A DNA stretch of 8,980 nucleotides from an uncultured Anaeroplasmataceae bacterium (GTDB taxonomy: Bacteria > Bacillota_I > Bacilli_A > Acholeplasmatales > Anaeroplasmataceae): contig CAKQDS010000047.1 of NCBI GenBank assembly GCA_934229535.1, positions 1-8,980 of the forward strand, written 5' to 3'. The notes under the pieces were generated by a model. It worked only from the letters and a program-made list of their open reading frames with translations, was not told the DNA's origin and did not search any database. Below are positions 1 to 6,300 of this stretch, in pieces. The first letter of the stretch is position 1. Each line of letters opens with the position of its first letter. The translations under genes and the position numbers were made by a program.

Positions 1-48
1 AACAAAAAAGTCCGAAAAGTATAGCAATAGCGCTATTTTTTCGGACTT
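1..48 (-). terminator. Long hairpin, probable terminator after rsmD
   Basis: Positions 8-18 and 38-48 form a perfect 11-bp stem, and inside it 21-25 pairs with 32-36 around a 6-base loop. Read on the minus strand, the stem ends in CGGACTT and runs into TTTTGTT, giving a U-rich tail as in an intrinsic terminator. The stem begins 68 bases past the rsmD stop codon, farther than usual, so it may instead belong to an element lying mostly to the left of the window. On the plus strand the outer stem has no T tail, although its small inner stem is followed by TTTTTT. Confidence 0.55.
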
Positions 49-116
49 AACTATTTCCAACTGTCGAACTCGGGATTTTACCACTTATAACAAAAATAGT
101 AAAGAAAAAAAGCCCA

Positions 117-659
117 TTATTCACTTAAATATTTATAATAAACTATTTTTTTAATGCCATATTTCTTTTCCTTAATGATTTTAAAGCCATCAACATTTGC
201 ATCACTTTCATTAGCCATTTCAAAAACAATTAAGGTATCTGAATTAATAATATTTTTTAAGGAATTTAAAATTTCCTTAATATTATTCAATCTATATGGT
301 GGATCTAAAAAAACATAATCAAACTTTAATTTTTTTTCTTCGTAAAAGCTAATAGCCTTTAAATAATCAAAGGAGGTTATATAAGCATCATTAATCTTTA
401 AATCATTTAAATTCTTTTTAACAACACTAATTGCCTTTGGTTCAAGATCATTTAAATATATTTTTTCTATTCCTCTACTATAAGCTTCAATACCTAAAGC
501 CCCACTACCACAAAATAAATCAAGAGCAATTCCGTCATCAAAATATGGTCCTATAGTATTAAACATTGCTTCTCTAACACTATCTTGTGTTTCTCTTGTT
601 GTATCTAAATTAGTCATACTTATGATTCGATGACGATATTTACCAGCAATAATTCTCAT
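117..659 (-). CDS. rsmD: 16S rRNA (guanine966-N2)-methyltransferase RsmD
   Basis: RsmD uses S-adenosylmethionine to methylate N2 of G966 (E. coli numbering) of 16S rRNA during assembly of the 30S subunit; it is cytoplasmic. The product is 180 residues, normal for the family. It opens with MRIIAGKYR, the typical RsmD N-terminus. The conserved helix follows (TRETQDSVREAMFNTI, residues 21-36), then the SAM-binding motif LDLFCGSGALGIEAYSRG (46-63) and the catalytic DPPY (119-122). The usual RPT before the helix is replaced by TRET, a small deviation. I chose the ATG at 657-659 because the conserved N-terminus starts there and AAGGAG lies 10 bases upstream; a TTG at 726-728 would add 23 unconserved residues. 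In many Firmicutes rsmD is followed by coaD, but here it is the last gene before a hairpin. It appears monocistronic, with a promoter at 815-843. Confidence 0.95.
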   Translation of the reverse strand: MRIIAGKYRHRIISMTNLDTTRETQDSVREAMFNTIGPYFDDGIALDLFCGSGALGIEAYSRGIEKIYLNDLEPKAISVVKKNLNDLKINDAYITSFDYLKAISFYEEKKLKFDYVFLDPPYRLNNIKEILNSLKNIINSDTLIVFEMANESDANVDGFKIIKEKKYGIKKIVYYKYLSE

Positions 660-669
660 TTTTTTATTT

Positions 670-675
670 CTCCTT
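670..675 (-). promoter_or_regulatory. Ribosome binding site of rsmD
   Basis: The minus strand reads AAGGAG here, 10 bases before the ATG at 657-659. This site decides the start: the in-frame upstream TTG (726-728) has only GGGAG (740-744) before it, lies at the edge of a hairpin and would add residues not typical of RsmD. Confidence 0.8.
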
Positions 676-709
676 GTATAAAAGTAAAAAAAGTTGGTTA
701 TCATATTAA

Positions 710-727
710 TGCGAATTAATATTCGCA
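710..727 (-). other. Small hairpin in the rsmD leader
   Basis: GCGAAT (711-716) pairs with ATTCGC (721-726) around a 4-base loop, and T710/A727 adds a seventh pair. On the minus strand it is preceded, not followed, by a run of seven Ts, so it is not a terminator for rsmD. It overlaps the rejected TTG start. Its role is unknown; it may simply be leader structure. Confidence 0.4.
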
Positions 728-775
728 AAAAAATCTTTTCTCCCTATTATTCATACAAACAATTTAATTCAAGAG

Positions 776-796
776 AGCACTAGAATATCTAGTGCT
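776..796 (-). other. Stable hairpin at the 5' end of the rsmD leader
   Basis: AGCACTAGA (776-784) pairs perfectly with TCTAGTGCT (788-796) over 9 bp with a 3-base loop. It lies just downstream of the predicted transcription start of rsmD, so it would form at the very 5' end of the mRNA. The T run (796-801) follows the stem only on the plus strand, where the hairpin would be a good terminator for antisense transcription. On the minus strand no U tract follows. Either 5'-end mRNA protection or a block to plus-strand transcription fits; no plus-strand gene is present. Confidence 0.55.
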
Positions 797-814
797 TTTT
801 TGAATTATAGTATC

Positions 815-843
815 ATTATAGCATAAGATAAAAAAAATGTGAA
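815..843 (-). promoter_or_regulatory. Extended -10 promoter of rsmD
   Basis: On the minus strand TTCACA (843-838, five of six matches to TTGACA), a 17-base spacer and TATAAT (820-815) preceded by TGC form a near-consensus vegetative (SigA-type) promoter with an extended -10. A second TATAAT lies at 809-804 without a convincing -35. Transcription should start near 808 (or near 797 from the second box), giving a leader of about 140-150 nt. The -35 hexamer lies inside the stem of the lipoprotein gene's terminator. Confidence 0.7.
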
Positions 844-860
844 AAATTAATTTCACATTT
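830..860 (-). terminator. Intrinsic terminator of the lipoprotein gene
   Basis: AAATGTGAAA (835-844) and TTTCACATTT (851-860) form a 10-bp stem with a 6-base loop. On the minus strand the stem runs into a tract of eight Ts (837-830). It begins 8 bases past the lipoprotein stop codon, the usual place for a Rho-independent terminator. Confidence 0.85.
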
Positions 861-868
861 CATAATAT

Positions 869-1462
869 TTAAATTAAATGCTCATAGGGATTAAAATCAT
901 AAATTGAGCATATGGCTAAACTATCTAAAACTGCTTCATTATATACATAATAAAATGTTGTACCATTCTCATAGTCATTAAATGATTTAGTATTAATATT
1001 ATCATCAATTAATGTATATGCATGTTTTCCTACATCTCTTATTTTTATTGTATTACTAACATTTTCATCAACAAAGCTAAATGAATAGCTATCATTTGTT
1101 TTATTTAGCTTTATCATATAAAGAGTTCCTTTTACAACCTCGATACTTGTAATCTTATTGTCGCATGTAAATTTTCCAGGAAGAATCGTTTTAATTAGTA
1201 GATTTCCATAATATGATATTTTTATTGCATCTCCTGCAACTAGCTTTGGAAAATCAAAATCATTAAAATCTACATATTTATAATCATCATTATCCCTATA
1301 ACAAATTTCATCACAGTCGTAAACAAACTTCTTTATATTACCATTAATCATATTATAGCTAATAGGCTCAACAGCTTCTTTCAATTCTTCACTTGGCTCT
1401 TTGCTAGAACAACCAAACAAAACAAATATTAGTAATACAAAACTTAACAAAAACTTTTTCAT
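869..1462 (-). CDS. Small lipoprotein of unknown function
   Basis: The 197-residue product begins with two lysines, a hydrophobic stretch and a lipobox, LFGC, with the lipidated cysteine at residue 18. This is a clear type II signal peptide, so the mature protein should be anchored to the outer face of the membrane. A short polar acidic linker follows (SSKEPSEELKEA), then a probably beta-rich domain. That domain contains two cysteines three residues apart (C50, C54), two further cysteines (C100, C185), and a segment GDAIKISYYGNLLIKTILPG (78-97). The latter has the look of the small OB-like secreted domains in Firmicute lipoproteins, but I cannot assign a family. The ATG at 1460-1462 has GAGGTGAT 5 bases upstream. 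The gene has its own promoter (1492-1519) but may also receive read-through from the helicase, which lacks a visible terminator. Function is not predictable from sequence. Confidence 0.88.
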   Translation of the reverse strand: MKKFLLSFVLLIFVLFGCSSKEPSEELKEAVEPISYNMINGNIKKFVYDCDEICYRDNDDYKYVDFNDFDFPKLVAGDAIKISYYGNLLIKTILPGKFTCDNKITSIEVVKGTLYMIKLNKTNDSYSFSFVDENVSNTIKIRDVGKHAYTLIDDNINTKSFNDYENGTTFYYVYNEAVLDSLAICSIYDFNPYEHLI

Positions 1463-1491
1463 AGCTAATCACCTCAATAGTTCTTATCTAT

Positions 1492-1519
1492 ATTATATCA
1501 CTTTATTTAAATATTTCAA
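1492..1519 (-). promoter_or_regulatory. Extended -10 promoter of the lipoprotein gene
   Basis: On the minus strand TTGAAA (1519-1514), a 16-base spacer and TATAAT (1497-1492) preceded by TGA form an extended -10 promoter. It begins only six bases past the helicase stop codon. The start is expected near 1485, giving a short leader of about 22 nt that contains only GAGGTGAT (1468-1475). Confidence 0.7.
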
Positions 1520-1525
1520 TTTTTT

Positions 1526-3160
1526 TTACTTTTTGCTAATTTGGGGCATTAAATTAGTTTCAACAACATTAATTTTACGGCCATTTACACTTTTACCATT
1601 TATTTTCTTGAAATATCTAGTACTGTTTTTATCAACCTCAACATAGGTTGCCCTATCATCAATAACAATATTTCCAACTCTTGATTTATGAACATCTACA
1701 TCTATACATAAATTAACAATTTGTTGTGGTCTTATTTTATCAATTCTTCCGACATTTAGCTTCATAATTGCATACTTATCCTTAGAAGCCTTTGTCATTT
1801 TCTTGGTTGAAGAACCATTCTTAGCTTCTCTTGGCTTACGTATAACAATTTCTTCAATTTCATTATAATTACGTTCAATATCAGATTTCATTAAAGATAA
1901 TACAGCACTAATAACTAAAACTGGATCGCTTGATTTTCTACCTAAGCGATAAATTAGTTCCTCATAATCCTTGTTAATGCCATTTTCCATTTCCTTTTCA
2001 ATGCTTGCATATAGGTTATCCATATGACGCTTCTTAATTTCTAAAACACTTGGTATTTTTCCATCAACAATGTCACTCTTTGTATAGCGCATTATATCTC
2101 TAAGATGATATTTTTCAGATGGTGTTACAAAACAAAATGAGCTTCCATCCATTCCAGCTCTACCAGTTCTACCAATTCTATGTACATATACCTCATCGTC
2201 CTGTGGTAAATCATAATTTATTACTGCTTCAACACCATTAATATCAAGACCACGAGCAGCAACATCAGTAGCAACTAAAATTTCAATATTACCATTTCTA
2301 AAACCATTTAAAACACGATCACGTACCATTTGCTTTAAATCACCATGAAGACCATCTGCCTTAAAATGATTTTTTTGAAGAAATGAAACTATTTCATCAA
2401 CACGTGATTTCATATTAGAGAAAATAATAACACTCTTAAAATTATTATAATCAAGTACACGAAGTAATAAATCATTTTTTTGCTCACGACGAACAAAATA
2501 AGCAGTTTGACTGATACGATCAACAGTCAAGGTCTTGCAAGGAACAACAAGCTTATCTGGATTAACCAAATATTTTTTTGCTAGATTAGCAATAAATGGG
2601 GGAAGGGTTGCACTAAACAAAGCAGTTTGCTTTTCATCAGGCATGCCACTCATAATTTCTTCCATATCATCCTGGAATCCCATTTTTAACATTTCATCTG
2701 CTTCATCAAGTACAAGCATACTAATATTTGCAAAGCTTAAGGTTCCACGATGTAAATGATCAATAATTCTTCCAGGTGTACCTATCACAATTTGAGGATG
2801 AGCCTTTAACTCCTTAAATTGCTTTTCATAAGAAGCACCACCATAAATTGTTGCATATTTAATTTTAGGCATAAAGCTTGCAAGCTTTTTAAGCTCGTTT
2901 GCAACCTGCATTGAAAGCTCCCTTGTTGGGCACATAATTAAGGCCTTTACGTTCTTTTCATTTAGATCTAGGCGACTTAAAAGTGGAACCAAATAAGCAA
3001 ATGTTTTACCTGTTCCAGTTTGGGCCTGACCAATAACGTCATGTCCTTCTAAAAGCTTGGGAATTGATAAGCTTTGAATTTCTGTAGCCTCATTAATTCC
3101 TAATTTATTTAAAGCTGTAACTATTTCCGTAGGAATAGCAAATTCATCAAAATTACTCAT
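1526..3160 (-). CDS. deaD: DEAD-box ATP-dependent RNA helicase with DbpA-type RNA-binding domain
   Basis: This cytoplasmic enzyme unwinds short RNA duplexes using ATP; relatives act in ribosome assembly, RNA decay and cold adaptation. All helicase motifs are intact in the 544 residues: Q motif around GINEATEIQ (21-29), Walker A AQTGTGKT (46-53), PTREL (78-82), TPGR (128-131), DEAD (152-155), SAT (183-185), ATDVAARGLDI (297-307) and HRIGRTGR (327-334). After a helical segment and a basic linker (about 440-462) comes a C-terminal domain (about 463-535) with NVGRIDKIRP and ATYVEV. It matches the RNA-binding domain of DbpA/YxiN/CsdA proteins, which in DbpA and YxiN recognises hairpin 92 of 23S rRNA. 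Whether this copy keeps that specificity is inference, and deaD is a family-level name; dbpA/yxiN or a cshA-like role is possible. I chose the ATG at 3158-3160 because a GAAAGGAT site precedes it; an in-frame TTG at 3173-3175 would overlap that site. No terminator is seen downstream. Confidence 0.94.
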   Translation of the reverse strand: MSNFDEFAIPTEIVTALNKLGINEATEIQSLSIPKLLEGHDVIGQAQTGTGKTFAYLVPLLSRLDLNEKNVKALIMCPTRELSMQVANELKKLASFMPKIKYATIYGGASYEKQFKELKAHPQIVIGTPGRIIDHLHRGTLSFANISMLVLDEADEMLKMGFQDDMEEIMSGMPDEKQTALFSATLPPFIANLAKKYLVNPDKLVVPCKTLTVDRISQTAYFVRREQKNDLLLRVLDYNNFKSVIIFSNMKSRVDEIVSFLQKNHFKADGLHGDLKQMVRDRVLNGFRNGNIEILVATDVAARGLDINGVEAVINYDLPQDDEVYVHRIGRTGRAGMDGSSFCFVTPSEKYHLRDIMRYTKSDIVDGKIPSVLEIKKRHMDNLYASIEKEMENGINKDYEELIYRLGRKSSDPVLVISAVLSLMKSDIERNYNEIEEIVIRKPREAKNGSSTKKMTKASKDKYAIMKLNVGRIDKIRPQQIVNLCIDVDVHKSRVGNIVIDDRATYVEVDKNSTRYFKKINGKSVNGRKINVVETNLMPQISKK

Positions 3161-3165
3161 ATAAA

Positions 3166-3173
3166 ATCCTTTC
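3166..3173 (-). promoter_or_regulatory. Ribosome binding site of the helicase gene
   Basis: GAAAGGAT on the minus strand lies 5 bases before the ATG at 3158-3160, which rules out the TTG at 3173-3175. It follows directly after the T tract of the leader hairpin, so only a transcript that passes that tract carries the site. Confidence 0.75.
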
Positions 3174-3203
3174 AAAAAAAATAAGTAGAATGTCCTTCTA
3201 CTT
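3174..3203 (-). promoter_or_regulatory. Terminator-like hairpin in the helicase leader (possible attenuator)
   Basis: AAGTAGAA (3183-3190) and TTCTACTT (3196-3203) form a perfect 8-bp stem with a 5-base loop. On the minus strand one A and then eight Ts (3181-3174) follow, which is the shape of an intrinsic terminator. It lies between the predicted start of transcription (about 3208) and the ribosome binding site (3166-3173). It could terminate or pause transcription before the gene, or act only as a 5' stabilising hairpin. I see no clear alternative pairing that would make it a classical two-state switch. Confidence 0.5.
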
Positions 3204-3214
3204 TAAGACATTAT

Positions 3215-3243
3215 ATTATACCAAAAAGAAACAAAATATTCAA
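3215..3243 (-). promoter_or_regulatory. Extended -10 promoter of the helicase gene
   Basis: On the minus strand TTGAAT (3243-3238), a 17-base spacer and TATAAT (3220-3215) preceded by TGG form a near-consensus promoter with an extended -10. The start is expected near 3208, giving a leader of about 48 nt. The promoter sits right after the terminator of the upstream surface-protein gene. Confidence 0.72.
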
Positions 3244-3249
3244 CCATAT

Positions 3250-3287
3250 AAAAAAATAAAAGCGGATACATTTAAAATATATCCACT
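3250..3287 (-). terminator. Intrinsic terminator of the large surface-protein gene
   Basis: In the minus-strand RNA, AGUGGAUA (3287-3280) pairs with UAUCCGCU (3268-3261) over 8 bp including one G-U pair. UUUAUUUUUUU (3260-3250) follows. The stem begins 13 bases past the stop codon at 3301-3303. Confidence 0.8.
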
Positions 3288-3300
3288 CTTATTATTATTT

Positions 3301-6300
3301 TTACTTATTATAAAGTGTAAAAGTCTTACCAGTTGCTTTACCACCATTTGGTGAAGTTTCATCTGATGTACATTTTAACTTATTAGTTGTTGAGTCAAAT
3401 TCAAATACAATATTCAATCCATCAACTGTTATTGTTACAATATTACCTGAAATTGTAAATGTTCCAACTTTGTTGAAGTATGAACCAGCATTATTGCCTT
3501 TATAATCACTAGCCTCGTAGAATTGTTTTACATTTACCTTATTAACGTCATAGAATTCATAAACATTGTAATAATTATATGCACTATTACCCACAAATGT
3601 CTTATTCTCTAGAACCGTTTTACCAGAATATGTCTTATTAACAACATCAATAACTACCTTTGTAGTTGCATCTGCAGTTGTTAATAGCACTAATACTCCA
3701 CCTTCTACAACATAAGTTCCACTTTCACTACCCTTTGTATAACTACCATAGCCATTAAGAGTAATTGAATCAAGACCTTCTGATGTATAAGTTCCTTCAT
3801 AACCATCTAGTACTTGTGTGTAGCTTTCGTTTGCAAGCTCAATTGTAAACATTTGATTGTTTCTTACATATGTAAGCTTATTATTAGCTTTATCTACAAC
3901 ATATGATGCAGTTGTATTATCAGCAAATGTTATAGTTCCATAGCCATCAACACTAATTTGTCCAAGTGTTTCATTTGAATATGTGCCACCAAGACCATCA
4001 GCATCTAACATTTCCTTATTGTCATAATCAAATTTGCATACTGGCTTATTAGTTTCATCATACATTACAAAGCTACTAGCTCTTGCTGATACTGTATCAA
4101 TACTCCAATTATATCCAGCATGAAGTACACTCTTATAACCATATACCTTAACAATATCATCATTCATAAGAGTTAATTCTAACCATACCATATAATTGCT
4201 ACTATCATATATGCTTGTTCCAGAATAAGCAACATGCTTAATCTTAGCTGTATCGTAGAACACATATGTATCATTTGCACTAACTGATGTTGAATTACTT
4301 CCAAATGCTGTCCATAATACACCATATGTTGTGTTCATATAGAAATATTGATTTCCAACCTTTACAACACCATCAGTAACGTTCTTGTATTGTTCATTAA
4401 TACTTCCGCTCTTTGTTCCTGTTACAACACCTGTATTAGTAATTGTTAAATCCTTAGGTAATGAAGAAACATCAGCAGACTTGGCATATGAAGAACCAGT
4501 TGAATAAATTTCAGCACCCTTATATGTACCAGTTTGAACATATGGAGTAATCCATTTTGCATAAACAGTCATATTATCTTCAATAACATAGCTTGTTAAT
4601 GCTTCCTTAAATTCTTCATCTAAATACCATCCAGCAAATGATAATGTTTCATCTGTACCACCAGTAGGCTCAGTTAATTTAAAGGTATCATTTGCATAAT
4701 ATTTTGTTACTGTATTTTCAATTCCATTACCATTAACTATTGTTAAAACAACAGCCTTATCCCACATTGCATAAAGTGTAGTATCCTCACTAATTGTAAT
4801 AGAAGCTAAAGCCTTATAGGTTGTACCACTACCATCAGCCTTAGTATTCCAGCCTCTAAAGATAAATTGACCTGCAGCAGTTGTAATCGCATCAGCTGTC
4901 TTTACGGCAATATTCTTATTAACACTTGCAGCATCTGGAGCTGTAGCATCAGTAATATCATTATTATTTAACACATAAGTGATTGTTGCCATTGGTTTAG
5001 TATTTTCAAATGTCATATCATTTTTATTTAACGTAATTTCATGATATTCACTTACATCATCAACACTATAAGTTGACATAAGCACTCCCTCAGTAACTGT
5101 ATATTTAATTTCAGTACCATCAAGATTAGCAATTCCTGTTCCATAAACCTTTAATGTTGAATCATTTAAGGTATAAACGCCTTGATAACCATCAAGAGTA
5201 GATTTGAATGAACTACCATTATAACCATATTCAAATGGTGTTTTTCCATCAGCAGTTATTCTTACATATTTTGCAGTTGTTAAATTTGCATATTCAATCT
5301 CATTTCCATCAATATCATATGCTTTAAAATTAGAATAAATTGTATTATATCCATCTACAAAATAATTGCAACTAAATGAATCATCATTATATTGATATAG
5401 ACGATAAGCAGATGATAAATTCTTAACACTTACCTTAGAGCTTAAGTTTCCATCTAAACATTTATTAGAAAGAACATAAACACTTGTATCTAAATATGCA
5501 TTATTTTTCACAGAATCAATTGATGAATAACCTGTATCTTCATCTAATGATGAATAAGATTTAATTAAAACAAATCCTGTTTTTTCATCATACAAGCCTA
5601 GTATATATTTAGTATATTTTTCAGCAGCTCCATATGAATATTCTTTATATTCATATTTAATTTCAAGAACAAATTTACCATTTTCTTTATTGAAATCAAC
5701 ACATTTTATAGAATCAGCCTTAAATAAGCCTGAACTATAATCAGTTGTTAAAACACCATATTCATCAAAATGAATTGTATTTTCAACCTTTGATAAAGAA
5801 GACCAATATGAAACTGCAATTCCATAATCACCATATAATGGATTAGCATCTTCCCATTTTGCATATAATGACATACTACCTTCAACAACACTACCATTAG
5901 TCCATTCTGTTTCTAATGTTTCATCAGTAAACCAACCAACAAAAGCATAGCCCTTCTTAACTGGTCTATCAAGTGTTAAGGCATCACCAACACCAAGAAC
6001 TTTAATTTCTACTTCTTCAGAATTTTCTTTATTAACATTAACAATAATCTTTGAAGCCCATTTAGCAAATAATGTTACATTCTTATTTGGAGCCACAAAT
6101 TCAGCCTCTACAGCATTTGTACATGCTTCATCATAGAACCAACCCTTAAATGTATAATTTTCATCAGTAGGAGTAGGTAATGTATAAATAATATTGGTAT
6201 TCATAGTAATTAAATCAATACTAGCGCCATGATCATTTAATTCAAATGTTACATTAACTACAGGCTTAACCATTGTTGCACTACTTTCAAAAATATTCAT

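Noticed and set aside
57..91. tRNA-like fragment (GTTCGA on the minus strand)
   Set aside because: The flanking bases do not form a T-arm or acceptor stem, and no anticodon or D-arm is found nearby.
660..728. Longer rsmD starting at the TTG at 726-728
   Set aside because: The extra 23 residues are not typical of RsmD, the start is TTG at the edge of a hairpin, and AAGGAG at 670-675 fits the ATG at 657-659.
716..754. Possible 12-codon leader peptide in the rsmD leader
   Set aside because: It has an ATG at 752-754 and an in-frame TAA, but no ribosome binding site upstream and no run of regulatory codons.
1401..1646. Plus-strand open frame of 81 codons
   Set aside because: It overlaps the signal-peptide region of the lipoprotein gene, that gene's promoter and the end of the helicase gene, all on the other strand. 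Its composition reflects the reverse complement of those genes.
2535..2759. Plus-strand open frame of 74 codons
   Set aside because: It lies wholly inside the helicase gene opposite the conserved DEAD and SAT motifs, so it is a shadow frame.
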